A DNA stretch of 64,000 nucleotides from Pseudomonas alkylphenolica (GTDB taxonomy: Bacteria > Pseudomonadota > Gammaproteobacteria > Pseudomonadales > Pseudomonadaceae). Each line of letters starts with the position of its first letter. Position 1 is the first letter of the stretch. The translations under genes and the position numbers were made by a program. Below the pieces are notes generated by a model. It saw only the letters and a list, made by a program, of their open reading frames with translations. It ran no database searches and had not been told where the DNA came from. The DNA is taken from NCBI RefSeq assembly GCF_000746525.1, contig NZ_CP009048.1:2039501-2103500 (forward strand), given 5' to 3'. Positions 45,760 to 53,258 of the stretch are shown here, in pieces.

Positions 45760-47121
45760 TCAAGGAGTGGAGAGGCTGGCGACTGGTTGGGCGGCTTTTT
45801 GCACCTGCGCCCAGACCCGCAGGAAGTTACCGCCCCAGAGCTTGGCAATATCGGCTTCCGAGTAACCACGGCTGAGCAGCTCGGCGGTGACATTGCGAAT
45901 CTCGCTGACATCCTTCCAGCCATCGAGGCCACCGCCGTCGTTGAAGTCCGAACTGATGCCGACGTGGTCGATGCCCATCTTCTTCACGGCATAGTCGATG
46001 GCGTCGCCGTAGTCCTTGAGCGTGGCCTTGGGCTCCAGGTCGACGATGTCGTAGAGACTGCCGGCATATTCGCCGAAGCGCTTCTCAGGCCAGATGGCGA
46101 TCACCGCGTCGCCGGGCATCAGGGTGTTGGCCAGGCCTTGCAAGGGTTGCAGGTCAAAGCGCGCGCGCAGGGCTTCGAGTTTTTCCAGGCTCGGCTTGCT
46201 CAGGGGCTTGAGGTAGGTGCCGAAGGCGACTACCTGGAGCACGCCACCGCTGTCCTTGATCAGTTGCATTTCCTTGTCGCTGAGGTTGCGTGGAATATCC
46301 ACCAGCGCTCGGGGCGCCGAGTGCGACGCCACCAGTGGTGTGCGGCTCAGGCGCGCGACGTCTTCAAGGGCCAGGGTCGACATCTGCGAGACATCGATGA
46401 TGATCCCCAGGTCGTTCAAACGCTTGACCGCTTGCTCGCCCAAGGACGAAAGGCCGCCGAGGGCATCAGGGGTGTCGTTGAAGAATGGCAGAGGGCGCGA
46501 AGAGTCGGCCCAGTCGTTGTTGGCCACATAGCTAAAGCCGAACATGCGCATGCCGCGGGCGGCCCACAGGTCCAGTTGAGACAGGTCACGACCCAGCGGG
46601 TAGGCATTGAGCATGCTGATGAAAATGGCGAACTTGCCTTCGCCATTCAGGCGCCGGAAGTCTTCCGGGGTGTAGGCGATACCGACCTGGTTGGGGAAGT
46701 CGCGAACCATGTTGCTGATGATCTTGTAGCGCACTTCCTGCTGGTGTCGGGCCTCATCGACAAAGCCTGGCGTTGGACGATGAGGGGCATTGGGGCCGTT
46801 CCACAGCTCCGGCCAGCCGAAGATGGTCAGCGCCGCACCGGACAGACGACCCTGGCCAGCCTTGATCAGGTCGAACTGATAGCGACCGTTCTTATCGAAC
46901 TCGGTGCCTTCACCGCCGAAGGCCAGTGGCACGGTGATGTGACTGTCGAACGACAGCATGTGCTCATGCAGGGCATTGGCCTGCTCGACGATTTTGCGCG
47001 GGTAGCCGACGTTACTCTGGAAGTACAGGTAACCGGCAACGGCGGCGCCTGCAGCGACCGCCAGGGCAAGGGGCAGGCCGATATACAGGGCTTTGCGGGA
47101 ACGGGGCTTGGTCTTGGTCAT
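45760..47121 (-). CDS. pvdM: PvdM, periplasmic membrane-dipeptidase-like pyoverdine maturation protein
   Basis: About 453 residues of the renal dipeptidase (M19) family. The start MTKTKPRSRKALYIGLPLAL gives a basic N-terminus and one membrane anchor; an in-frame ATG two codons earlier (47127) is an equal candidate. Family motifs include SHSAPRALVD and the metal-site region GISSDFNDGGGLDG. PvdM is needed for periplasmic pyoverdine maturation in P. aeruginosa, but its exact reaction is not settled. It is the first gene of a pvdM-pvdN pair, preceded by an exact PvdS box. Confidence 0.9.
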   Translation of the reverse strand: MTKTKPRSRKALYIGLPLALAVAAGAAVAGYLYFQSNVGYPRKIVEQANALHEHMLSFDSHITVPLAFGGEGTEFDKNGRYQFDLIKAGQGRLSGAALTIFGWPELWNGPNAPHRPTPGFVDEARHQQEVRYKIISNMVRDFPNQVGIAYTPEDFRRLNGEGKFAIFISMLNAYPLGRDLSQLDLWAARGMRMFGFSYVANNDWADSSRPLPFFNDTPDALGGLSSLGEQAVKRLNDLGIIIDVSQMSTLALEDVARLSRTPLVASHSAPRALVDIPRNLSDKEMQLIKDSGGVLQVVAFGTYLKPLSKPSLEKLEALRARFDLQPLQGLANTLMPGDAVIAIWPEKRFGEYAGSLYDIVDLEPKATLKDYGDAIDYAVKKMGIDHVGISSDFNDGGGLDGWKDVSEIRNVTAELLSRGYSEADIAKLWGGNFLRVWAQVQKAAQPVASLSTP

Positions 47122-47202
47122 TGCCATCTCGACGCTGGGCTGATCGGAACGGTTTGCCCGGCGCACGGGTGGGCCAGGGGCAAAGCTCGGGTATCAGGAG
47201 GG

Positions 47203-47227
47203 ACGAACGGTGCAGGGGTAAATTTAT
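47203..47227 (-). promoter_or_regulatory. PvdS (iron-starvation) box before pvdM
   Basis: The minus strand reads TAAAT (complement at 47222-47226), then 16 bases, then CGT (complement at 47203-47205), 82 bp upstream of pvdM. The base before TAAAT is A rather than G or C; the rest fits the consensus. Confidence 0.86.
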
Positions 47228-47286
47228 GGTTCTTCACAGAGTCCCGGGGAGCATGGTCTTGGGGCTGGGCTGGGCTGGGCTGGGCT

Positions 47287-47824
47287 GGGGTTGGGATGTT
47301 GAGGCTGCGGGCTTATCCATTTTGTGTGGCGATGCTGCCGGCCCCTTCCGCCTTTACGGCGGCCTACTTTTTTCTTGGAAAAAGTAGGCAAAACCGCTGG
47401 CTCCTGCATCCGGCCCTACGCTGCGCTCCGGGTCCCTTCGCTCCGGTGCCTTCCAGGGGCATCGCGGCCTACGACTTGCTTCGCCAAGTCTACGGCTCGC
47501 GAACTTCGGCTTTGGCCGAAGGGTGCTGCGCACCAGCCCCCTCCAGACACCTCCACTCGGCCTCCTGAAGTCGCAAAGTTACGGGTGGCGCCTGTGCTGA
47601 CGTATCTTCGAAATCTGATTCTGGCGGCGCCAGGATGTCATCGCGGGGCAAGCCCGCTTTAACGTGTTGATCTTGATCTTCATGCACGCAAGTGCAGGCG
47701 CCGCGGACTGCGACTTCAGGAGGCTGAGCGGAAGGTGCCGTAGCGAAGGGACCCGGAGCGCAGCGTAGGGCCGGCAGCGTCGCCACACCAAATGGATAAG
47801 CTCCCAGCCTCAACAACCCAACCC
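47287..47824. repeat. Long palindromic intergenic repeat, copy 2
   Basis: About 538 bp with imperfect inverted ends of roughly 54 bp (47287-47341 against 47771-47824). It matches copy 1 (28464-29066) in order and orientation, but lacks the REP doublet. It carries an extra inverted arm (about 47742-47779) that pairs with about 47412-47452. Short frames in it are repeat-derived. It lies between the pvdM promoter and the next gene. Its function is unknown. Confidence 0.85.
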
Positions 47825-47944
47825 AGGATCAATAGTCCCCAAGGTTCCGTGAAGAACCAAATGTATGCGCGGACAGACGGCTCAAGTTTTGTGGCCGATA
47901 GCCGATAGCAGAGTCAACCCATAGACCATCAGGATGATAGAAGC

Positions 47945-48385
47945 ATGGTTGGCATCAATGCCGTATCGATCAATGGCAACCCGCTGAGCAGCGGGACCCC
48001 AGGTGTTGTCAGCGTCAATCTCGGCGCTCAGGACCCGGCGGCGAAAACTGAAGAAGGCACGCTCAAGGTCAACCTTTCCGGCGTCGCCGAAAGCAACAAG
48101 GCCGAATCCAGCCAGAGCAGCGAAAGTAGCGAGCCGGCGCACATCCGCCAGTTGCGTGAAATGATCAAAGAGCTGCAAAAGCAGTTGGCCGAACAGCAGA
48201 AACAACTGCAGGCAATCATGGCCAGCAATATGGAAGAGACCGCCAAGGCCTCGGCGGTTGCCGCCGCGCAGTCATCGGTGAGTACCACCATGGGCGCGAT
48301 CCAGACGGCCACCGCGCAGTTGCTCAAAGCCCTGCTGGACAGCGGTGGCAGCAGCTCCGGCAGCATGGTCAGCACCAGCGCTTGA
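47945..48385 (+). CDS. Hypothetical coiled-coil protein (FlxA-like?)
   Basis: A 146-residue protein with no signal peptide. It has a Ser/Thr/Gly-rich N-terminus, a heptad-rich coiled coil around residues 70-95 (REMIKELQKQLAEQQKQLQA), and an Ala/Ser-rich C-terminus. The coiled coil and low-complexity flanks recall FlxA-like proteins, but I do not firmly recognise it. Base composition is ordinary for the genome. The start has AGGA 10 bases upstream. It converges on pbpG across a shared hairpin and has no visible functional tie to pyoverdine. Confidence 0.75.
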   Translation: MVGINAVSINGNPLSSGTPGVVSVNLGAQDPAAKTEEGTLKVNLSGVAESNKAESSQSSESSEPAHIRQLREMIKELQKQLAEQQKQLQAIMASNMEETAKASAVAAAQSSVSTTMGAIQTATAQLLKALLDSGGSSSGSMVSTSA

Positions 48386-48390
48386 TGGGC

Positions 48391-48424
48391 AACGGGCCTG
48401 GCGCCGATGGCGCGCAGGCCCGTC
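48391..48424. terminator. Bidirectional hairpin between the coiled-coil gene and pbpG
   Basis: A strong GC-rich stem (ACGGGCCTG at 48392-48400 against CAGGCCCGT at 48415-48423) has an inner stem, GCGCC against GGCGC. It lies between two convergent genes, with no long T-tract on either side. Confidence 0.65.
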
Positions 48425-48427
48425 AGC

Positions 48428-49351
48428 TCAGTCGACCGCAGGGCGGTTCTGGCCGCGCTCGGATTTATAGCGCATGGCCACCGCTGGTGCCGGTTTGGTG
48501 CTGCCGGTTTCCAGCCACTGACGCATGCGGTTGGCGTCGGCGAAGTGGGTGTACTTGCCGAAGGCATCGAGAATCACCATGGCCACCGGACGGTTGTCCA
48601 TCCTGGTCAACAGCACCAGGCAGTGCCCGGCATCGTTGGTGAAGCCGGTCTTGGTCAGGTCGATATCCCAATTGCTCTTCTTGACCAGATGGTCGGTGTT
48701 ACGAAAGCCCAGGGTGTAGTTGGGTTTGCGAAACGCCACGGTCTTCTCGGGAGTGACGCTCAACTGCTTCAGCAGCGGGTAGTTGCGTGCCGCCAGCAGC
48801 AGCTTGCCCAGGTCGCGCGCGGTGGACACGTTGCTGGTCGACAGGCCGGTGGGTTCGACATAGCGGGTGTTACTCATGCCCAGGGCCCTGGCCTTGGCGT
48901 TCATCGCCTTGATGAACGCGTTGTAGCCACCGGGGTAGTTATGCGCCAGGGTCGAGGCGGCGCGGTTTTCCGATGACATCAGGGTAATCAGCAGCGTTTC
49001 CCGGCGGCTGAGCTGGCTACCGAGGCGCACCCGCGAATACACCCCTTTCATTTCCTTATTCTGGGCGATGGTCATGGTCAGCATCTCGTCCATGTTCTGC
49101 TTGGCGTCGAGCACCACCATGCCGGTCATCAGCTTGGTCACCGAGGCGATAGGCACCACCCGGTCGGCATTGTTGGCGTAAAGCACCTTATTGGTCTGCA
49201 GATCGATCAGCAGAGCGGCGCCAGAAGCCAGGTGCAACTTGGCAGGATCGCGTTGTACCTGGGCAGGGGGTTGCGCAGCAGTGGCGGTGGGGACAGTCGC
49301 GGTACTGGTGAGCAACAGCAGCAGGCTTAGAATCGAAAGGGAGGTTTTCAC
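48428..49351 (-). CDS. pbpG: D-alanyl-D-alanine endopeptidase (PBP7 family)
   Basis: About 307 residues, a periplasmic low-mass penicillin-binding protein that cleaves peptidoglycan cross-links. The start is a GTG (49349-49351) that places the signal peptide ([19 protein letters not shown]) at the N-terminus. The longer ATG frame back to 49507 runs into the integrase and is not plausible. Active-site motifs are SVTK (SxxK), SEN (SxN) and KTG in LTKTGFTN. The prophage integrase ends only 130 bp upstream, so the native pbpG promoter may lie in that gap or have been displaced by prophage insertion. Confidence 0.9.
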   Translation of the reverse strand: MKTSLSILSLLLLLTSTATVPTATAAQPPAQVQRDPAKLHLASGAALLIDLQTNKVLYANNADRVVPIASVTKLMTGMVVLDAKQNMDEMLTMTIAQNKEMKGVYSRVRLGSQLSRRETLLITLMSSENRAASTLAHNYPGGYNAFIKAMNAKARALGMSNTRYVEPTGLSTSNVSTARDLGKLLLAARNYPLLKQLSVTPEKTVAFRKPNYTLGFRNTDHLVKKSNWDIDLTKTGFTNDAGHCLVLLTRMDNRPVAMVILDAFGKYTHFADANRMRQWLETGSTKPAPAVAMRYKSERGQNRPAVD

Positions 49352-49481
49352 GTCGAGGCTCACTAAAAGTTGGTATGTCGTTGGCTGTGCAAGGGTTTTC
49401 CCCCAAAAACGCTCGCATTCTGGAGTATGGCCTAGAGTCTGTCGATTAGCCCGTAAACATTGGGCTAAAGATGAACGAAAT

Positions 49482-50675
49482 TTAATCCTGTACCAATTCT
49501 GTACCAATTAGCTGCATTTCGAGCTTCTCCAGTTCGGACCAATCATTGGCCGAGCTCAGCCACTTCGCATAGGTCGACAGCAGTACCTGGACAGAATGTC
49601 CAAGCTGACCTGCAATGAATGCGGGATTCATCCCTGACATGAGGCACATCGTCGCGTAAGTGTGTCGGCAATTGTACTGTGGGCGCGGACGAATCCCCTT
49701 GCCGGCAATCGCCTCATTGAAGTGACCTCCGGGGGTGCTCGGGCCCTTCATGTGAGGCGACCGCCCCGCGGGCTGAAAGACGAACGGCGAGTCAGTGGAT
49801 ACCCGGCGCTTTTGCCTGGAACGATAATGTGATATTTCCCGCGCCTTTTCGAGAGCGCCCATGGCCCTACTGTTCAGCATGACCGTGCGCGTGTATTTGG
49901 TTTTGGTACGCTCCACCACCTGGTTCTCGACGACGATCCGGCATATGTGGGCGGTCTTTTTCTCCAAATCGATCTCATCCCAGCGCAGCGCCATGATCTC
50001 GCCAGTGCGCATTCCGGTATAGAAGGCGAACTCGTAGAACGCAGCGAACACCTGGTTGCACCGCGAGAAGTTCGCATACATCCACTCAATCAGGGCATCG
50101 GCTTCTTCGACGGTGAAGGGGTCTACCTGTTTTCGGTTTTTCTGGGGCAACTGGATCGACGCCGCAGGGTTCTTGTCCACCACCTCGTCATAGACCGCCG
50201 CTCTAAACATCGCCTTGACCCGGGCGATAGCGGCACGCTTGACTGTCGAACTCTTCCATTTGGTCTTCGCGACCACCTCCCTCAGCACCATAGGTGTCAC
50301 TGCCCTGATAGGCAGCGCAGCCAAATGGGGCATCCAGTAGTTGTTCATCAAGCCTTTGTAGTTGGACCTTGTGTCTTGGACCACCTCCAGACTGTCTAGC
50401 CAGCTCTGCGCGTACTCGCCGAACATGAGTTCACTCGTCGGCGCGGTATAGCTCGAAACCGGGAACAGCTCGGCGTACCGCTTCTCGTCCAGAACCCCAT
50501 GGTTGGCTAGGCTGATTACTTGAGTGCGTAGGTCGGCTGCCGCCTTGATCCCCTTGGCGGTTTGTGGATACGCGAGAGTCTCGGATCGACGTTCACCGTT
50601 GACAGTAAAACGGATGCGGATTGACTTGCCGATGAACTCGACTCCAGTGGGTAGCCCCATTCTCCTTCCAGCCAC
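49482..50675 (-). CDS. int: Phage tyrosine-recombinase integrase
   Basis: About 397 residues. The N-terminal arm-binding region begins near [18 protein letters not shown], then a core-binding domain, then the catalytic domain with Arg in [24 protein letters not shown], His in LGHS and Tyr in STYAKW (the R-H-R-H-Y set). I chose the GTG start at 50675 because CAGGAG lies 9 bases before it; the ATG at 50660 has its AAGGAG only about 2 bases away. The 5' end overlaps xis by about 160 bp. It is the leftmost phage gene, next to pbpG, and catalyses integration and excision. Confidence 0.93.
   Translation of the reverse strand: MAGRRMGLPTGVEFIGKSIRIRFTVNGERRSETLAYPQTAKGIKAAADLRTQVISLANHGVLDEKRYAELFPVSSYTAPTSELMFGEYAQSWLDSLEVVQDTRSNYKGLMNNYWMPHLAALPIRAVTPMVLREVVAKTKWKSSTVKRAAIARVKAMFRAAVYDEVVDKNPAASIQLPQKNRKQVDPFTVEEADALIEWMYANFSRCNQVFAAFYEFAFYTGMRTGEIMALRWDEIDLEKKTAHICRIVVENQVVERTKTKYTRTVMLNSRAMGALEKAREISHYRSRQKRRVSTDSPFVFQPAGRSPHMKGPSTPGGHFNEAIAGKGIRPRPQYNCRHTYATMCLMSGMNPAFIAGQLGHSVQVLLSTYAKWLSSANDWSELEKLEMQLIGTELVQD
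49488..49509. repeat. 11-bp tandem direct repeat at the end of int
   Basis: CTGTACCAATT occurs twice head to tail inside the last codons of int, right beside the expected attachment region. Such repeats can be arm-type integrase sites; here this is only suggested by position. Confidence 0.5.
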
Positions 50676-50860
50676 GTTTCGTATCTCCTGATGCTGTAAA
50701 AAATCCTGCCGTCGATCTTTTTCCATACCCCCTCCGGGATCACGCCGCGGCTGCGCTTCCCCTCCAGGGCTCTTTGGGTTGTGCCGATCAGTTCCGCCAT
50801 TCGCTTTTCCGGAACTTTGTCGGACGCATAGGTAATCGGCTGCCTTTCTTCGTCTTGCAT
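50516..50860 (-). CDS. xis: Excisionase-like phage protein
   Basis: About 114 residues. The start at 50860 has GGAG 6 bases upstream; a longer frame to 50881 is possible. The N-terminal half contains a winged-helix-like stretch (KRMAELIGTTQRALEGKR, then [20 protein letters not shown]) typical of small excisionases in Pseudomonas prophages. A Ser/Ala-rich basic tail is read in a different frame over the first 160 bp of int. It should bind near attL and steer Int to excision. Confidence 0.7.
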   Translation of the reverse strand: MQDEERQPITYASDKVPEKRMAELIGTTQRALEGKRSRGVIPEGVWKKIDGRIFYSIRRYETWLEGEWGYPLESSSSASQSASVLLSTVNVDPRLSRIHKPPRGSRRQPTYALK

Positions 50861-50902
50861 GATTGTCTCCACGCCGCGCATGGCGGCAGAGGTGGGGAGG
50901 GG

Positions 50903-51226
50903 TTAATCGACCTGGTAGTAGGCGTAGCAGTTGACGCCCTGAGCCTTAAGCGATTGGCGCATGGCTTGGACGCCGGCGCTTTGCCGATTGCCGGTCCCGG
51001 GCCACGGCGTATCCAGATGGATGCCCTGCTGGTGGTAACGGCTCTTTTTCTGCATGTACCCGGGGAGGCTTGGCAGGGAGCTGGCGCGCAGGCCCGGTAC
51101 CGGGATTACGACGCGATCGAGGTTGGCGCTACCGCCGTCGTTGCTGCAGGCCGCTGCGGCAGCCTTGCCTACCTCGATGGCGAGACGGACCTTCTCGGGC
51201 AGGCCGGCCAGTTCTTCTTTCGTCAT
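50903..51226 (-). CDS. Hypothetical phage protein
   Basis: 107 residues, soluble, with no recognised domain. The N-terminus is helical (TKEELAGLPEKVRLAIEVGK). The start has GGAG upstream. It belongs to the leftward early block between xis and a reversed small gene. No function is assigned. Confidence 0.7.
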   Translation of the reverse strand: MTKEELAGLPEKVRLAIEVGKAAAAACSNDGGSANLDRVVIPVPGLRASSLPSLPGYMQKKSRYHQQGIHLDTPWPGTGNRQSAGVQAMRQSLKAQGVNCYAYYQVD

Positions 51227-51300
51227 GGCAATAGCTCTCCATGCCCGCGCTGCAGGCTGTAGAATCGTTGGAAATTTATTAATGAATCTGAGGAGTTAGG

Positions 51301-51480
51301 GTGAGAGGTCTAGAGAAGTTCGTATCGCTTCAATTCTTGCTTACGTTGGCTTTCATCGCACTGGGTGGCTACCTTCATGGACAAGGCAAGGTAGAGTTTT
51401 GGGGCATGTTCGCCATCATGATGCTGCCGAATATCGCTTTTGGTGTGCTTCGGCGTGTTCGGCGTCGCAAAGCCGCCTGA
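51301..51480 (+). CDS. Small two-helix membrane protein (GTG start)
   Basis: 59 residues read from a GTG with AGGAG 5 bases upstream. There are two hydrophobic segments (SLQFLLTLAFIALGGYL and FAIMMLPNIAFGVL), and a highly basic C-terminus (RRVRRRKAA) that should face the cytoplasm. It is a lone rightward gene among leftward early genes, in a locally AT-richer patch. I do not recognise it; it could be a lysogenic-conversion or superinfection-exclusion type protein. Confidence 0.6.
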   Translation: MRGLEKFVSLQFLLTLAFIALGGYLHGQGKVEFWGMFAIMMLPNIAFGVLRRVRRRKAA

Positions 51481-51528
51481 GATCTCCCTTCAGTTCTCGG
51501 TAGGCTTGAGTTCTTGTAGGGGGAGGGG

Positions 51529-51711
51529 TTAGGGCTTCGGCGCGGGCTTGAGCTTGTTCCAGTGCCGGTAGATGTTCTCCTCGGGCACCTTCTTCTGGAG
51601 GGTGAAGTCGCAGTCGTTGCAGATCACCCAGCTGAGGCTGAGGTTTGAGCTGCTGTCGAGCTCCAGGTTGTCGCCGTTGCATTGAGGGCACGGTTTCAGT
51701 TCGTCACTCAT
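51529..51711 (-). CDS. Lar-like zinc-ribbon protein
   Basis: 60 residues beginning MSDELKPCPQC. Two CxxC pairs (CPQC and CNDC) and the C-terminal YRHWNKL stretch match the Lar restriction-alleviation family, whose founding member modulates type I restriction. The short start is preferred because the upstream extension overlaps the 51773-52156 gene. It is coupled by ATGA overlap to a tiny upstream frame. Confidence 0.65.
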   Translation of the reverse strand: MSDELKPCPQCNGDNLELDSSSNLSLSWVICNDCDFTLQKKVPEENIYRHWNKLKPAPKP

Positions 51712-51776
51712 GGCCTCGGCCCCTTCCGGATCATCCAGGCCATGTAGAGCGGGGCGGCGATGGGTAGGAGGATCAT
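51708..51776 (-). CDS. Possible 22-residue hydrophobic peptide
   Basis: ATG at 51776 overlaps the stop of the upstream gene (ATGA), and its own stop overlaps the Lar-like start (ATGA). It encodes MILLPIAAPLYMAWM and a basic tail. Double overlap makes a coupled three-gene chain plausible, but the size is marginal and it may be only a re-initiation bridge. Confidence 0.35.
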   Translation of the reverse strand: MILLPIAAPLYMAWMIRKGPRP

Positions 51777-52156
51777 GGCTGCGCCTCTGGACTGTCCTTG
51801 TCGAGCTGGCAACCGTTGTTGCAGCCACCACAGGCGCCGCATTGTTCAGGCTCTTTGCGCTTGACCCAGCTCACACACGGGCCGTCCTCAGTATCGAAGA
51901 TGCCGAGCAGGAACCACTCAGGCCCCGGTGGCTCAGGGTTCCAACCGAGGCAGTGGCACTCACCGTCTTCGTAGGGGTGATGGCCATCGATATCGGCGTC
52001 CATGTGCCACTGGGTCAGCTCCAACCCTTGCTGCACGAGCCAGGCCTTGAAGGCGGCGAAGTCTTCATCGAAGTCCGGCTCGTCGGGGTGGCCCCACCAG
52101 CCGTCTTCATCGCGCTCGACGGTCACACGTTGGATCAGCTTCATTTCTTCAGGCAT
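51773..52156 (-). CDS. Hypothetical acidic phage protein with Cys cluster
   Basis: 127 residues, acidic (PDEPDFDEDFAAFKAWL), with a C-terminal cluster CGACGGCNNGC that could bind a metal. A 32-bp repeat lies just upstream of its start. It is in the leftward early operon. No family recognised. Confidence 0.7.
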   Translation of the reverse strand: MPEEMKLIQRVTVERDEDGWWGHPDEPDFDEDFAAFKAWLVQQGLELTQWHMDADIDGHHPYEDGECHCLGWNPEPPGPEWFLLGIFDTEDGPCVSWVKRKEPEQCGACGGCNNGCQLDKDSPEAQP

Positions 52157-52159
52157 GAC

Positions 52160-52191
52160 TTCTCCAAAGCCGCCATATAACGGCTATTCAA
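52160..52191. repeat. 32-bp direct repeat, left copy
   Basis: Identical to 53181-53212 at 31 of 32 positions, same orientation. It contains the imperfect palindrome GCCGCCATATAACGGC. It borders a two-gene rightward cassette. Confidence 0.85.
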
Positions 52192-52293
52192 GGTTTGGAT
52201 TTTGTTTTGAATGGGTTCAAAGAACCGGAGGAGCGGTGTGGCCGTTCCTTCAGGTGTGTGCCTTACTGAATGCAGATCCAGTGGAGGCCGGTA

Positions 52294-52587
52294 ATGCGAA
52301 TTAGAGGCAGCATGTATCGTGATTGGGAGGACTCCCAGCTTGAAAGCATTACGCATGAAGAGACACTTGAAAGCGGAAGCATCATTGAGGTTCAAGCGCG
52401 ACTTTCATCCGCGGGCGACACTCAGCTATTCATTGGCGTGTACTCATCAGACGGGGTCGCAGTGATAGAAATCGCTTATGACTCACGGCCTGGAGAAACT
52501 GTTACTGAGGCTTTGGCCTGGGGAGTTGCCAAGGCAAGAGGGTTTGTATCGCTGGAATCGACACTGCGGCCGCAACAGAGCGCTTAA
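52294..52587 (+). CDS. Tandem paralogue A, hypothetical (about 97 aa)
   Basis: Starts MRIRGSMYRDWEDSQ with GTGGAGG 6 bases upstream; an in-frame ATG 8 codons earlier has no ribosome site. The central part, SSAGDTQLFIGVYSSDG, and the ALAWGVAKARGFVS helix recur in the gene at 52711. No signal peptide or known domain. It reads against the neighbouring leftward genes. Confidence 0.75.
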   Translation: MRIRGSMYRDWEDSQLESITHEETLESGSIIEVQARLSSAGDTQLFIGVYSSDGVAVIEIAYDSRPGETVTEALAWGVAKARGFVSLESTLRPQQSA

Positions 52588-52710
52588 GGCCCAGTAGTCA
52601 GTAACCCTGCCAGTTGTCCGATAATGCCCAAAGTCATGAACTACAAATTGTCTTTGTCGTTCTATTTATTACGCTGGAATCTCACCCACAAATCCGAGCA
52701 GGAGGCGGTT

Positions 52711-53004
52711 ATGAGATACAGAGGAGAGAAGTTCTGGGCATGGGCAGACCCTACTCTTCACCACCGTTGTCATGATGAAATCCTCGACGACGGCACCACG
52801 ATTGATGTCCAGGTCCGCCTGTCACGGACCGGAGACACGCAGCTGTTCATTGGCGTTTACGCGCTCGGCGGAACGCTCCTCATGGAAGAGGCTTATTACT
52901 CTCGCCCACATCAATCGATGAGCCGAGCCTTGGCCTGGGGAGTGGGTCGAGCAAGGTCATTCGTGTCGAACCCGGTCCCAGTCCAATCCATTCAGTCTGC
53001 ATAG
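52711..53004 (+). CDS. Tandem paralogue B, hypothetical (about 97 aa)
   Basis: Starts MRYRGEKFWAWADPT with AGGAGG 5 bases upstream. It shares GDTQLFIGVY, ALAWGV.RAR.FVS and the overall length with the gene at 52294, so the pair arose by duplication. The 123-bp spacer has no gene and no clear promoter. A terminator follows at 53116. No function known. Confidence 0.75.
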   Translation: MRYRGEKFWAWADPTLHHRCHDEILDDGTTIDVQVRLSRTGDTQLFIGVYALGGTLLMEEAYYSRPHQSMSRALAWGVGRARSFVSNPVPVQSIQSA

Positions 53005-53115
53005 CTATCGGAGTGCGCTCGTATCGTACTAATGCATCCAAGCTCAAAAAGACCAACTAGACTTGAAAGCGTCTTCTCCCATTGGAGGCAAAGCGTTACA
53101 CCGAAGTTGATTAGT

Positions 53116-53157
53116 CCACCTCTCCCGCTCCTCCCCAAGGGAGAGGTGGATTTTTTT
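53116..53157 (+). terminator. Rho-independent terminator of the two-gene cassette
   Basis: The 11-bp stem CCACCTCTCCC (53116-53126) against GGGAGAGGTGG (53139-53149) is followed by a run of seven T. It points rightward and lies 112 bp after paralogue B. Confidence 0.9.
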
Positions 53158-53180
53158 CGTCTGTGGATTTCCGGCATCGA

Positions 53181-53212
53181 TTCTCCAAAGCCGCCATATA
53201 GCGGCTATTCAA
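53181..53212. repeat. 32-bp direct repeat, right copy
   Basis: Second copy of the 52160-52191 sequence with one change (A to G) inside the palindrome. It lies just beyond the cassette terminator and downstream of the leftward gene that ends at 53259. Confidence 0.85.
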
Positions 53213-53258
53213 TAGAGGGGAGAGGGGTAGGGTACAAATGTACTCCTTCGGTCAAAAA

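Noticed and set aside
451..47568. Many long antisense open frames opposite the NRPS, fpvA and pvd genes, up to ~1300 codons
   Set aside because: High-GC coding DNA keeps the opposite strand open. These frames have no ribosome sites or domain motifs, and the sense strand is covered by clear NRPS, receptor and pvd domains.
49352..49507. Longer pbpG start at 49507
   Set aside because: It would place 52 residues before the signal peptide and overlap int; the GTG at 49351 starts right at the signal sequence.
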